Below, piece after piece: positions 1 through 11,267 of a stretch of 64,000 bases of DNA (position 1 is the first letter of the stretch; every line of letters begins with the position of its first letter). Made by a program: the position numbers and the translations under genes. This stretch comes from Chloranthus sessilifolius. Lineage: Eukaryota; Streptophyta; Magnoliopsida; Chloranthales; Chloranthaceae. The notes under the pieces were generated by a model that saw nothing but the letters and a program-made list of their open reading frames with translations, did no database searches and was not told where the DNA came from. The stretch covers positions 88,262,765 through 88,326,764 of the forward strand of contig CM037588.1 of the NCBI GenBank assembly GCA_021018995.1. The letters are read 5' to 3'.

Positions 1-318
1 GGTAACTAAACAATGGTCTAATTTCGTAACGACTTGCGTTAAACCATATCAACTTATACCCATATAGTCAAGAATAATGATGATAAAATTTTATACTATC
101 AGGTATTTCCACCATTATGATACTAATGGATCGTATGATAAAACTATAGTCAATTGCCATTATGGTATCAATCCCCAAAATATCTGTGACAACCATGTCA
201 CAATAGTTTATGTAGTCAAAAAGCCACATCACCATCAAAGCGATCATATCCAAAATATTACCAACAAATTATTATAACCAAATTTCATTACCGTTCCAAC
301 GAAAAGTAAAATGACTAT
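1..318. other. AT-rich internal sequence of element A, no gene
   Basis: This stretch lies downstream of the extra ORF of element A, so it should be its 3' untranslated region ahead of the off-window 3' LTR. No coding frame is convincing; the two short overlapping frames here are shadows. A perfect inverted repeat, TGTGACA-ACCA-TGTCACA, lies at 185-202 and resembles the two termini of this LTR family (LTRs start TGTGACAG and end GTCACA). Confidence 0.5.
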
Positions 319-1614
319 CTAATCATCATCCTCCTCATACTCGTCATCCTCGTCGCCGGAGCCATCATCATCGTCGTAGTCCTCGTCATCCTCATCCTCA
401 TCAACCACCCTGGCGGTAGTGGTACCCCCTGTAGTGCTCCTCATAGCAGGGCCCGAGCTAGACGCTCCAAAAATAGCATCTCTCATGGCACCAACGCGCT
501 CCATATATGACTGCGGGTATGCCTGGCCCATGAGGTCTATGAGTAGCGCCTCCTGAAACCTCTAATGTAACCTGATCTCCCGCCCCTGCTGGAGGAGCTC
601 TCGCATCATGCCGGTGTCGATGGTAGGTAGGGGCTGTGAAGATGAAGTAGAGGGAGCAGTTGGTCCCGCCGATGGTTGTTGCGTGGCTTGTCCGGAAATT
701 CGGCGGTCTCATTTCTTATTGACACTAGTTTGAAGGCTCTTTAAGTTTCGGCTCCAGTCTTGGGCTAAATAGGGGACGACGTTATCGGTAAGAGATAACT
801 CGTCGGTTCGAATCCTGAATCCCTCTTTTCCATTTCGGGAGTCGAGGAGTCGGGAAATCAAACGTGCATATGGTAGGCGGTTGATAGGTGGAGGAACAGC
901 GCCCCTGACATTTCTTCTATAGGCATGCACCATGCCTTTGATAACTACCATGGGTGCGCTAAACCACCTGTTGTGAAAGGCGAAGTGCAGGGCTCGCAAG
1001 AATGCGTCTCGGCGCTCTTGATCATGGCCGGTAGGGTGTAAATTCTTCTTAAAAATAATATCTAAAAGCCACATGTGTGGCGGTAGCTGGGATCGGGTGA
1101 TTGATTGGCCTGATGCGGACGTGCCACCAGTAATATTCGAAATGATAGTTGGGAATTCTACGTTCCCGATAAAAGGTGGTTGAATGTGTGGGCTCGGGGC
1201 GTATGTATTAGGGCAGTTCATGGCGGTGGAAACATCGCCACTTCCAAAGGTAAACTCTTTTTCGTCGATTGTGACGAGGATGGTGTCCTCATTCACATTC
1301 GTATTGAGAGTTTGATAAAACGGTTTTACGAGCCTCGGGTAGTACCAAGCTCCGAATGGTGTTAGCAATGGTCGTAGTTGGTTGTTTGTTAGAAAATCCG
1401 AAGTCCATTTGGTGGACGTCGGATCGACAAAACAAGAGGGATGAATTTCCCATTCGGTTTCCATGATCTTGGCTCCCCACCAATCATTTAATTGGATAGG
1501 AGTGGTTGATGGGCATGGTGGTGGTGGTGGTGGTTGTGGTGCCTTGTTGCGCGATGATGGCGATCGAATCGCCATTCGTTTCTTTGGTTGGGGATTTGGG
1601 CTTGAAGAAGCCAT
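319..1614 (-). pseudogene. Extra ORF of element A, 'putative plant transposon protein' domain (PF20167-like)
   Basis: The ATG is at 1614. The protein starts with a basic NLS-like stretch (PKKRM) and a poly-proline run, then about 230 residues that match the ORFs at 14800-15336 and 41466-42675: a 'YPRLV..FY' segment, 'L.DIIF..NL.PTGH..ERR.', and 'LPYARLISRLL'. This is the domain I know as Pfam PF20167, found with plant gypsy elements; its function is not established. After residue 301 there is an in-frame TGA (709-711) and further on a TAG (562-564). The same frame then runs on to a strongly acidic Asp/Glu tail ending at 319, so the ancestral product was about 430 residues. It lies 3' of the chromodomain on the same strand, behind its own TATA box and palindrome array. 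An envelope-like protein is the older label for ORFs in this position, but I see no signal peptide or membrane segment. Confidence 0.72.
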
Positions 1615-1803
1615 AATGCTTGTTTAGAACAAAAAGAAGTGGAATAGGATAGAAATTGGGTAGATTTTACATTTTGAATCATTTTGGATGGATCAGATCG
1701 TTCGAATCGAATGGAAGAGGTTGAAGATCAAAAGCCCTAAGCCCTCGCTTGGCTAGGGCTCGTCGCTTGAAGATGAAATGGGCGTTTAACATTCCGTTCA
1801 CAA
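1615..1803 (-). other. Putative 5' leader of the A extra ORF
   Basis: About 190 bases between the TATA-like box and the ATG at 1614. No upstream ORF of note. It is included because the spacing fits a dedicated promoter for the extra ORF rather than read-through from pol. Confidence 0.35.
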
Positions 1804-1810
1804 TTTATAG
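1804..1810 (-). promoter_or_regulatory. TATA-like box for the A extra ORF
   Basis: On the minus strand the sequence reads CTATAAAT about 190 bases upstream of the ATG at 1614, directly downstream of the palindrome array at 1810-1995. The equivalent position in element F also has a TATA box. Confidence 0.45.
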
Positions 1811-1995
1811 TTTGTCCTCGCTCGAACGGTCGTTAGTTATCGCTCGAGTGAGCCCAGAATGCTCACTGATATAATTTATGGCCTCGCTCGAGCGAATACT
1901 AATCCTCGCTCGAGCGATGCCAGAATACTTCCTGTTTATTATTTCATGTGGCTTGCTCGAGCGAGTATAATTTCTCGCTCGAGCGAGCCAAGCGA
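1810..1995. repeat. TCGCTCGAGCGA palindrome array, internal copy (element A)
   Basis: Six copies of a degenerate 12-16 bp palindrome (consensus CTCGCTCGAGCGAG) with non-repetitive spacers, at about 1816, 1839, 1883, 1905, 1953 and 1974. The same motif forms a 14-copy array in the 5' LTR of this element (11268-11660). The sequence on either side does not match between the two places, so it is not simply an LTR copy. Confidence 0.85.
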
Positions 1996-2245
1996 CGTTG
2001 TTCTGGTTCTCTTAAGTTAACATCTTCACTGGTCTCTTCTCGCATTTAGAACACCTCTCACACATGACTTTGTATGTTGCACATTTACATTTTAAATCAC
2101 ATGAAAAGTTGTTCAGGCAAAAAGCTGATTTATTATGCACGAATTTGTAATTGCCCTCATTTGATTTGTTCAACTATGAATTGATAGACTGTCAATTTTT
2201 ATTTTTTTTACACCTTATGATATTTAAGAAAAACAAAAAAAATAA
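1996..2245. other. Spacer between array and chromodomain end
   Basis: AT-rich, no gene; it separates the pol stop codon from the palindrome array. A homopurine/T-rich stretch lies at about 2205-2245. Confidence 0.4.
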
Positions 2246-3745
2246 CTAGATAGCGTTCTCAAACAAGTTGGGATATTGTTCTCTGACATCTGCCTCCCGC
2301 TCCCATGTGTCTTCCTCGGCTGCATGATTCTTCCATCAAACAAGTACTAAGGGAATGACTTTCGTACGTAGCACCCGTTCCTTCTTATCCAATATCTCCG
2401 CCGGTTCCTCTATCATGCTCATGTCTTCGTGCATCTCTAGTGGTTGACCTTCCAAAATGTGGGAGGGGTCACCCACATACTTCCTGAGCATAGAAACGTG
2501 GAAAACATTATGTACCTGATCGAACACTGGAGGTAATCCAATGCGATATGCAACTTCGCCAACTCGGCCCAACACTTCGAATGGTCCAAGATATGGTAGA
2601 CTCAGTTTCCCTCTTTTTCCAAATCTCATAACGCCCTTCATCGGTGACACTTTTACGAAAACGTGTTCACCCACCTTATAATCTACACTGGTTCGTTTGA
2701 TATCAGCGTAGCTTTTCTGCCTGCTTTGAGCCGACTTAAGTTTTTCTCTAATCATTCTGACGACTGTAGCATTATCCTCTAGTAACTCGGGCCCTAAAAC
2801 AAATTTCTCACCAGTCTCTTCCCAATTGATGGGTGATTTACACAGTCTTCCGTATAATGCTTCATACGGTGCCATCCCAATGCTCATCTGAAAACTGTTG
2901 TTATATGGAAATTCGATCAATGGTGGATGTTGATCCCACGATCCTTGCATTTCTAGCATACACGCTCTGAGCATGTCTTCTATTCCTTGATTTACTCGCT
3001 CTGTCTGTCTGTCTGTTTGCGGATGGAAAGCTGAACTAAAATCTAGTCGCGTTCCCATTCCTTGAAATTTTTTCCACAACTTTGATGTATATAACGGATC
3101 TCGATCGGACACTATCCTTCATATAGAGTTCTACGAGTTTTCCTGCCGTGTACATTGTATTGTAAGGTAAGAAGTGTGCTGACTTGGTCAGTCGGTCGAC
3201 GATTACCCAAATGGCATTATATCTCTTTGCCGTACGCGGTAGTCCAACGATGAAGTCCATAGATATTGATTCCCATTTCCATTCTGGTATAGGTAGGGGC
3301 TGCAATAAGTCTGCGGGATGTCTATGATCAATTTTGACTTGCTGACACATCAAACATCGTGATACGTACTCTGCCACGTCTTGCTTCAAACCTCTCCACC
3401 AATAATTCTTTTTCAGATCTTGATACATCTTCGTGCTCCCCGGGTGGATAGCATAGCTTGACTTGTGGGATTCATCAAGAATCATTTGTCGTAAATCGGC
3501 ATTGTCCGGAATACAGAGATGGCCCTTAAACAATAAGGAGCCATCCTCCTTGATTGAAAAGTCGGATCTGATGCCCTCGGTAACATCTTGACGTATCTTG
3601 GTCCGTACTGGGTCTTCTACCTGAAGTTCTCGTATATGTTCGAATATCACCGATTTCACTGATATATTGGCCAAAAAGGCTCCTGTAGCTGGTGACTTGA
3701 TGTCCGCACCATATAGTGCTAGATCTTCCAATAGTTTCCATCGGT
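2246..3745 (-). pseudogene. Integrase with GPF motif and C-terminal chromodomain (element A pol, broken)
   Basis: Catalyses insertion of the cDNA. In minus order I see the HHCC zinc finger (the 'YAIHPGS.KM' stretch and 'CLMCQQVK'), the first catalytic Asp in 'SMDFIVGLP', the second in 'SDRDP', the catalytic Glu region 'HPQTD.QTERVNQ', the GPY/F motif as 'LGPF', and a chromodomain ending near 2246. Breaks: a short deletion with frameshift near 3110 removes about ten residues just before 'SDRDP' (element F keeps them), and an in-frame TGA at 2336-2338 lies in the chromodomain where chromoviruses normally have a residue before Trp-Lys; CGA to TGA is the simplest reading. The frame then runs on to the natural stop at 2246-2248. 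Chromodomains of this class are thought to direct integration to heterochromatin. Confidence 0.88.
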
Positions 3746-4253
3746 GTATACCCAAAACTAGACTAGCCAACTGAGCTGAACTCTTCCGATTCAAGGCATC
3801 GGCCACTACATTAGCCTTGCCTGGATGGTACTGTATGGAACAGTCATAGTCCTTGAGGAACTTCATCCATCTGTGCTGCCTCATATTTAGTTCCTTCTGT
3901 TTAAACAGATATCTGAGGCTCTTATGGTCGGTGAAGATTTCAAACGTTTCTCCGTATAAATAATGTCGCCATATCTTCAATGCGAATATGACCGCTGCTA
4001 GTTCCAGATCATGTGTCGAATAGTTCTTCTCGTGCACTTTCAATTGTCATGACCCATAAGCTATTACCTTTTTATGTTGATTTAGTACACAACCCAAACC
4101 GTTACACGAAGCATCACTGTAGACCGTGAATCTTCCACTGCCTGATGGAATGGCTAACATTAGAGCTGAAGTGAGTCTCCTTTTGAGTTCTTGAAAACTC
4201 TTCTCGCACGCTTCACTCCACTCAAATCTTGAATCTTTTCTTGTAAGCCTCAT
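3746..4253 (-). pseudogene. RNase H domain (element A pol, broken)
   Basis: Degrades the RNA strand during reverse transcription. Catalytic-type residues are visible in 'YSDAS', 'LELAA', '[10 protein letters not shown]' and 'VADALNRK'. An in-frame TGA at 4047-4049 interrupts the domain shortly after 'AYGS' where an Arg or Gln codon is usual. The frame is otherwise continuous with the integrase. Confidence 0.87.
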
Positions 4254-5130
4254 AAGAGGTCCCGATATCTTTGAAAACCCCTCAACGAAACATCAATAAT
4301 AACCTGCCAGTCCAAGGAAACTTCGGACGTCTGTCACGGTCTTTGGTTGCTCCCAGTTAACTACTGCCTCGATCTTAGCGGGATCTACTGTGACACCATG
4401 CTTTGAGACGATATGTCCCAAAAAGCTAACCTCTTCTAACCGGAAATCATATTTGCTGAGCTTGGCATATAATTGGTGTTCATGCAAAGTTTATAGAGCA
4501 ACCCACAAATGTTCTTCATGCTCCGTCTTTGATTTTGAGTAAATCAGAATGTTGTCAACAAACACGACAACGCAGGAGTCTAAGTGGGGTTTAAATACCC
4601 GATTCATTAAGTCCATAAATGATGCTGGTGCGTTAGTCAATCCGAACAGCATCACCAAAAATTCATAGTGTCCATACCGTGTTCTGAATGTCGTCTTCTG
4701 TATGTCCTCAGCCTTGACTCTTAACTGATGGTATCCAGATCTCAGATCGATCTTGGAAAAGTAATTCGCTCCTTGTAACTTATCAAACAAGTCATCTATT
4801 CTTGGCAACAGGTATCGATTCTTCACAGTGAGTTTGTTCAATTGTCGATAGTCAATGGACAACCGCATCGACCCATCTTTCTTTTTCACAAACAGAACTG
4901 GTGCTCCCCATGGAGACACGCTTGGTCTTATGAACCTCTTATCCATGAGCTCTTGCAACTATTCTTTTAATTCTTTCAACTCAGCGGGAGCCATCCTGTA
5001 TGGTGCCTTTGAAACTGGCTCCGTTCCTGGTGCTAAGTCGATAGCGAATTCCACTTCTCTCTCTGGGGGTAATCCTAGCAATCTTCGAGAAATACGTCTT
5101 CAAATTTCCGCACTACTGCTATTTCAGAGA
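4254..5130 (-). pseudogene. Reverse transcriptase (element A pol, broken; YXDD box is FVDN)
   Basis: The RT core is clear: '[21 protein letters not shown]', '[22 protein letters not shown]', '[14 protein letters not shown]', '[12 protein letters not shown]' and 'SFLGLAGYY'. The catalytic box reads F-V-D-N instead of F-V-D-D, which removes one metal-binding Asp; the related element F keeps FVDD. Stops or frameshifts occur near 4258-4290, 4488-4490 and 4959. This copy could not make active RT. Confidence 0.88.
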
Positions 5131-5650
5131 TAACATTCTTTTCTTCTTTGTCTCCCTTCAGAAATGCCAAATAACCGCTGCACCCCTTTTTGATTAAACG
5201 TTCTGCTCTGACTGCAGAGATGAGTGGCACTTGTGTCGACCCCTATCCTTGAAACCGAAACAATCTCCTCGTGTTTGGTCATAAAATAACAACCTTGTTC
5301 TTGCAATCCACCGTTGCACAATGATGGGACAACCAATCCATGCCAAGGATCACATCGAATCCTTGCATCTCTAACAATATTAATTATGCCTCCAATTCGT
5401 AGACAGCGTCATCCCGGACGCCCACTACTACCGATTTGCAGACTAACTCTGTGTCCACTAATTCTCCCGTTGGGATAGACACTGATAACACAAAGTCCAG
5501 TGTCTCCGGAACAATCTTCATTTTCTTTGCAAATCTAGGGGTGATGAAAGAGTGGGTAGACCCTAGGTCTATCAACACTCGTGCGTCACGTGCTACATAG
5601 CACCCTTTTTCATAGACTTGTAGCGTACCTATAACACATACATATACATA
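5131..5650 (-). pseudogene. Retroviral-type aspartic protease region (element A pol, broken)
   Basis: The active-site segment reads 'VLIDLGSTHSFITPRF', a pepsin-family 'D(S/T)G' loop with Leu in the middle position, followed by 'ETLDFVLSVS.PTGE', typical of chromovirus proteases. The 'GFDVILGMDWL' strand follows just beyond an in-frame stop at 5384. A linker with several frame changes then leads into RT. Confidence 0.8.
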
Positions 5651-5869
5651 CTTAGCACATAATTTCTTTAGAATTTTCTAACGTATAAACACGGTCCTAC
5701 ACACTGTTCTAATGAATGCACCTTCTCTATCTAAAATTGTATTAAATTGAAATTCTTCAATAAAAAAGAAATCTTACCTTGAATGACGTCATGTACATTC
5801 TCTGCTTCTTGGGCGGTAACTGGGTAAGCTCTCCCTTGAACAACTGGCTTCCGTGATTGAATAAGTCAT
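5651..5869 (-). other. gag-protease linker of element A, left part
   Basis: AT-rich linker aligned by order and by short matches with 46880-47060 of element F. It is cut at 5869/5870 by solo LTR B and resumes at 8332. The last five bases, GTCAT, are the left half of an imperfect target duplication. Confidence 0.55.
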
Positions 5870-6064
5870 TGTTAAGACCTAAAAAGTACACTTTTCACCC
5901 CTTAACTTAACCTTTGATTAGACCCTTAGCCACCTAATAAGTTCTTGTTAAGTGTTTTGTGTAGTTAATAATCAGCAGTGAAATAAGGCCAGGAATCCTG
6001 TTAAAGAGCCTACTTTGGCACCAGATATCCCTCAGAAGAATGAACTCTGAATCCAAACCTGAAA

Positions 6065-6760
6065 TGAGCCTCGCGCAGCTGACCCAAGCTTTAGAGGATT
6101 CAGGAGAAATATTCCTCGCGCAGTTCAACTGAGCTTCCCAAGACTTTACAGCAACCTCTCGCGCAGATGAGTGACTGAAGAACTTCAGAAACTCAAACTC
6201 GCGCAGCTCTCGCAAAGCTCAAGAGTAGAACACATCACACAATGTTGCGCAGTTCAAAGCAGACCTCTCTCAATCTCGCGAAGTTCGCTCAGAATGGCTG
6301 AGGAGAGAGAGCATCAGAAGAAGAATGCCTCGCGCAGTTCTTGTGCCATTCAAGAAAGAAAACATGCTGGCGAAGGCAAAGCCAACCTCGCGAAGATCAA
6401 ATGAGACATAGAACCTCACGCAGTTCAGAACTCAGTAGAGCCTCGTGAGGTAACTCGCGAAGTCCAGTAAACAGAAGTGCTCGCGAAGTTATCACGCTAC
6501 TCAAATTCACTCTCGCGAAGATCAGCCCAGCGAAGATCGAGCGACCTCACGACTGCTTGAATTTCAACCCCGCGACACTTGAGACTGTGTTTTCTATTCA
6601 ACCTCGCGAAGCCCAATCCAGCGAGAGCGCAATTCTCTACCGCGCGACTGCCTAAAGAGAAAACCAAGGCAACCTCGCGACGGCTAAAGCTTCAATGTCA
6701 AATCATCCTAGCGAAGAGCAAAGAGCTACCACGCGACAAGTCTGGGAAACTATAGCTACC
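6065..6760. repeat. CTCGCGAAG motif array in U3 of LTR B
   Basis: More than twenty occurrences of CTCGCGA/CGCGCAG-like words (core palindrome TCGCGA) spaced irregularly through about 700 bases, for example near 6070, 6113, 6159, 6275, 6330, 6449, 6605 and 6673. It ends about 190 bases upstream of the TATA box at 6951. Coding frames crossing it are chance. Confidence 0.8.
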
Positions 6761-6950
6761 TAGCAAAGCTCTGACCCTAAACTTCCATCTCTTCAGTAGA
6801 GGACCTTCTGGGTATTTCCAGCAATTAGGGCACGCACTCTCATGCTCAAATCTCTGTGCACACACCCCGAGGCATCCAAGGATCATTATTAGGCCATGTG
6901 GCATCATTAAAATTAGGGTTTCCTAACCCTAATGTGCCGCCACCCCACTG

Positions 6951-6959
6951 TTATATAAA
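6951..6959 (+). promoter_or_regulatory. TATA box of LTR B
   Basis: TTATATAAA in a CG-neutral stretch after the motif array, at the place expected for the U3/R boundary of this LTR family. Confidence 0.6.
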
Positions 6960-8331
6960 CCCATACATAGCTTAGGTTTAGGTATCTGGGAACCCATCTC
7001 AGATCATTTTTTCTTTTCTCTTTCTTTTTAGCAGTAAGTAATTTTCTTTTTCTTTCCTTCTCTCTATAGTCTAGCACTTGCTGGCTATGCCTTTGTATGT
7101 GTTTTTGAATTAGATCAATGGAAGTTCTGTAATAGGATCTGTACTTTATGGGATTGGTATTTATGTGTGAGATGCTCTGTGCAAGGTTGCTGCCTTGTGA
7201 TCTGCCATAACTTTGGTTGTATTTCAAAGCAATGGAGGACTGATTCTAAGGGCCATTCAGATCCAAGTGACCTATGTGTTTGAGCTATCATGGTCCTATA
7301 GCCTTAGCCCCACCACAGGACCCACTAGATCTGAAATCCCCATGGGAGCTTGAGCTAGTAGCCTTGTGAACGTGGTGGTAGTAGCAATATTCTTGTTTTG
7401 TTTTGGGCTCCGTGAGGAGGATAACCTCTGGGATAGTCTGTGACCATTTAAGTGGACAGATTATAGCCTTAAGGTGATTCTAATCCACCAATCCAAGATG
7501 AATCCTTCTTCCTTACACCTGAGCTTGTAGAAGCCTGGTGAGAGATTGTACAGAGGCAGACTCCCATATATTTGTATAGATCTACCATCAGATGTTGGAT
7601 CTGATCTGGTTATAGAGATTGTAGGTTGGTGACTAGACCATTGTAGCCTCGCTCAAACAATGGACAGCTAGATCGAAGGTTGTACTCAATCTCTTACTGG
7701 TTCTATGTGTCTGGGCTATCATGGTCCTACAGCCTTAGCCCCACATATAGAACTTTAGAGGTTGAGGTTCCCTATGGATTCTTGAGCTGGTAGCCTAGAT
7801 GAAATAGTGCCTGCAATGATTTACTTGTTATCTTTTGACCCATCCCTGGATAGTGGCTCCCCTATGGGATAATCTGTGACCATTTAAGTGGACAGGTTAT
7901 ATCCTTAAGGGTGGAATCATGGCAGAGTGATGGGTTGGATCCTTTCTCCTCAGTGGTGATAATGTAGCCTCTGGACAGGATTTCTATAACATCAGATCTA
8001 AATCTGAGTTACAAAATTCGCTGACCTTGGCTCAATAACGTACTTCTCACCCTTTTTATACTTATTTTCCACACTCCATACATCCTCTCAACCCTTTCTG
8101 TAGTTTAGATATTAAAATACATAGAATAAGTGACCTTAAACTCCCCTCCTTCTAGGACTGTCAGATTTGTAGACAGATCTGGAGGGACTACTAGATATGG
8201 ATCCCTAGGAGCTCTAGATCACCTTTCCCTATGGGACAAACTCTTACTTATCAAAACTTGCTACAAAGGACCCTATATCTTGCAGGTCTAGGACTTCTGA
8301 GTTGTGCTCGATTCACCCCCTGTTTTACTCA

Positions 8332-9710
8332 GTCTTTGATTTTTAAATAACTTTCACCACCAACCAATAATGTAAGCACACCAGAAGTCATCAACAGTCG
8401 TGGCATGGAAGCTGTGACCATCTTTTCCTTAATTGCTTTAAGGCAATCTCTAATTACGTGGCCTATCTTGCCACATTTAAAACAGCCTCGCATTCCTTGC
8501 CTACAATCCGCCGTTTTGTGGGACTTGCCACACTTGGCACAAGTCTCCCTTGGTGTTGAAGAAGCAGCTCTTGAAAAGCCTTGTGTAGCTGTAGTTTCAT
8601 TGGAAATAGTAGGACCCTCATACCTCATCGGTCTCCCTGATGCTAGCAATGGAAATTTTTGATGAGTAGTTTGTAGTGCGGCTCTCCCATACACTGTTTG
8701 GGATGGTTGCCTCTGATTCGGTGCTATGAACCTCAGCTTCTTATTCATTGATTCATAACTCCCAGTCCTGCTTTGATCTATACTTCCTCTTCCCTATTGT
8801 TCCTTCTGACGGTATCGGTTATTGTTTTCTTCTTCGACCACTAATGCCTTACTCATGACCTCTCCGTAGGTCTTTAGCTGAAAGGGCGCAGCCCCTCCTC
8901 GGATGTTCGACCTTAAACCCTGTTGGAACCTCTTTGCTTTCATCACATTAGAAATTACGTACTCTGAAGTGAAACGAGCCAGTCTCATAAATTCTACTCC
9001 ATACTCTCTCATGGTCATCCTTCCTTGCATTAGTTGCAAAAATTGAGTCTCCATTTGATTTCTCACAACCTCCGAAAAATACTGCTTATTGAACTCTTCA
9101 AAGAATTCATCCCAAGTCTAGGGCATATATGGAGTTTCTTGAGCTCTAGTTCGTGAAACAGATTTCCACCAAGGTCCAGCTTCTCCATCTAGCATATACG
9201 CTGCCAACGGACGCTCTCGTCCTCTGTGCATGTCAGTACGCTAAACACCTTCTCCATTTCACCCAACCAGTTTTCGACTGCCATGGTGTCTGCCTGCCCT
9301 GAAAAGTTAGGAGGTCTCATCCTCCTGAATTCGGTAAATGCTGAAGCCACTGGTAATGTAGGTCCTACTGGAGGCATAGGTGTCTGATGTGATTCTGGGG
9401 CTGCATGTGCTACCAAGGATGCTGCTTGCTGTGCCATGGCAGTTTCCATGGTTTCCATTGTGTGCATCATCCTCTGACGCTCCTCTCTTTCTTCATTTCT
9501 CTCCCTCACTCTATCTTGTTCCCTTTGATCTCGATCCTGACGATCTCGATTTTGATTTTCTTCTTGATTTTGATTTTCTCCTTGGCCACGGCCCTCGGGA
9601 ATCTCCCTATTTCCTAATGGTACCCTGTTGGTAGGCGAGACGAACCCATATCTACTGCGCAAATTCCTATCATGACCACCCCTTGGTCGACCTCTTCTTC
9701 CAGAACACAT
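8332..9710 (-). pseudogene. Gag of element A (broken)
   Basis: Capsid/nucleocapsid precursor. The ATG is at 9710; an Arg/Glu/Gln-rich N-terminus (about residues 30-75) is followed by the capsid core ('FRRMRPPNFSGQADTMAVENWLGEMEKVF', a retrotrans_gag-type start), a frameshift near 9189, then 'QLMQGRMTMREYGVEFMRLARF' and 'F..GLR.NIR'. The nucleocapsid has two knuckles: CAKCGKSHKTADC (CX2CX3HX4C, one residue short) and CFKCGKIGHVIRDC (canonical CX2CX4HX4C). A stop lies near 8793. Homologous to 46960-48282 in element F. Confidence 0.85.
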
Positions 9711-9800
9711 TACGATCTGCGTATGAAACTAACTCTCATCAGCAGAAGTCCCTATGCTCTGACAAAAAGAGTGATTGTAAGAATTTCTAGAAGAAACCAC

Positions 9801-9812
9801 TTTGATACCAAC
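9801..9812 (-). promoter_or_regulatory. Primer binding site of element A
   Basis: The minus strand next to the LTR reads TTGGTATCAAAG; the canonical initiator-Met tRNA complement is TGGTATCAGAGC, so there is one substitution. It is immediately inside the LTR edge at 9813. Confidence 0.7.
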
Positions 9813-11214
9813 TGTGACAGCCCAAATTTTAGTGCCTCAAAATCCGTGCCATAATCACGACCCTCAAGGTCATGCACCTTAGATCTATGTAGGACATCCA
9901 TAAACAAGCAAAAGCCAACAATTTAAAATAGCCCGAGCTTTAAACTAGTTAAGTCTCAATGTGTTAATGAAAGTCTAGCAACATAGCAGACAATTATAGT
10001 CTCATGCCAATTCATGAGCAGAAGAACTGCCCCGAACCATCGGTGATAACCCGATCACCCCTGATGGTTCGCTAGAATAATTTATGGCATTTAGTTACAT
10101 TTAAAAGAATAAAGCTTGACATACCAAGCCAACGTTACTCTCTACTCACTCACAGTACGTAAAGAAACTTTTAAAAGAATTCTTCAGGAGGAAGTTCTAA
10201 CGCTTCTTTGGTCACATAATCCAGATCTTCTGGGTCAACGTCTCCCTAAGCCTCAGCTGCCGCTAGAATTGGACCTGTGACGTATAGTCTAAGGGGTGAG
10301 CTACATCCTAGCTCAATAGGGAAGCAAAATGAACATACAGATTAACTCTCACATATGTGTTAGCAGTTTTAAAAGCACACTTTATCAGATATCTCTTTTG
10401 GAAAACAATTGAAATAAATGGAATAAAATAATGATTTCGACTGTTACTTTGCATGGTTTTGTTTGTTCTCACTTTACTAGTTTAGTTGTGAAGTCGGCCT
10501 AATCACTTAAATCTTTAACTTAATTAGTCCCCGACAATATAGCATTGAGCCCCGATGGAATACCCGCCATCGTCGTCCAACTAGACAGTTCTCATATGTA
10601 TTCCCTGGGAATATTGCCCAAGCCTTTTCTCATAGGTGGCGGGGTCTACTAACAAATTTACATCCCTGGGATGTGCTATAAGTGTACAGATTGGCCGCCA
10701 TACCAGTCACGGATATCCTGCCGAGTCAGTCGTGGGTATCCCGCCACGTCGGTGGGGTATTCTAATCAAACCTTAAAGAACAAAAATATCGAATGTGCTC
10801 TACATATAGTTATTCTCCGTGATTGTGCTAATTTTATTATATTAGGCCTTATCACCTTCTTCTGTTTCACTGTTAGATTTCATCTGCATCCCTGGGATGC
10901 CACTGATTTAATGCATCGTATAAATGCTCACCGTTACATATTTACGTCCCTTGGGGACCTCATGATTGTCGTTTTTAAAACTTACACACACACACTTTTT
11001 CCGAATGGTCATGCAATACTTGACTATTTATATGAAATATGCTACATATATGATTTGACGAAATAATGTACATGTTTCAAGAATATTCCCTACCTCGAAG
11101 CGAAACCTTCGATTCAAAGTACTCCCTTCTCCTAAAGGTGTGGACGCGAAGATTTCACGCCAATCCTACATTGTATATGCCAAGAGTATGCTTAGAATGG
11201 TCATTAGGACCCTA

Positions 11215-11227
11215 GGAGTATATAGCC
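11215..11227 (-). promoter_or_regulatory. Possible TATA box of A LTR
   Basis: Minus strand GGCTATATACTCC, about 45 bases downstream of the palindrome array. A second candidate, TTTTATAAAT, lies at 11249-11258, and a third, CACTATATAAG, lies on the other side of the array at about 11992-12002. Which one is used is unresolved. Confidence 0.3.
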
Positions 11228-11267
11228 CCCCATAAATTGTACTTAAAATTTATAAAATCCAAGTAGG

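Larger units (their letters stand above)
5870..8331 (+). mobile_element. Solo LTR B (Athila type) inserted in element A
   Basis: Begins TGTTAAG and ends ...ACTCA, about 2.46 kb, matching the D 3' LTR (19318-21640) in order: 'TTTTCACCCCTTAACTTAACC' type start, CTCGCGA-rich U3, TATA, the repeated 'GTGACCATT.AAGTGGACAG' segments, and the end. No internal region or second LTR adjoins it, so it is a recombined solo LTR. Flanks GTCAT (5865-5869) and GTCTT (8332-8336) fit a 5-bp target duplication with one mismatch. Two internal segments, near 7260-7510 and 7690-7940, are diverged copies of each other. Confidence 0.85.

Noticed and set aside
319-531. Separate small acidic protein gene
   Set aside because: It is in frame with, and completes, the extra ORF at 709-1614 once two premature stops are allowed for; element F has the same acidic end on its ORF.
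5934-6907. ORFs within LTR B
   Set aside because: They cross the CTCGCGA array and U3 of a solo LTR; no coding signature.
8281-8340. Shared flank between LTR B and LTR D ends (CTTTGAT.../CTTTTTGAT...) as a common insertion site
   Set aside because: The similarity covers only about ten bases and the two flanks belong to different ORFs (Gag of A and the PMD ORF); chance is the simpler explanation.
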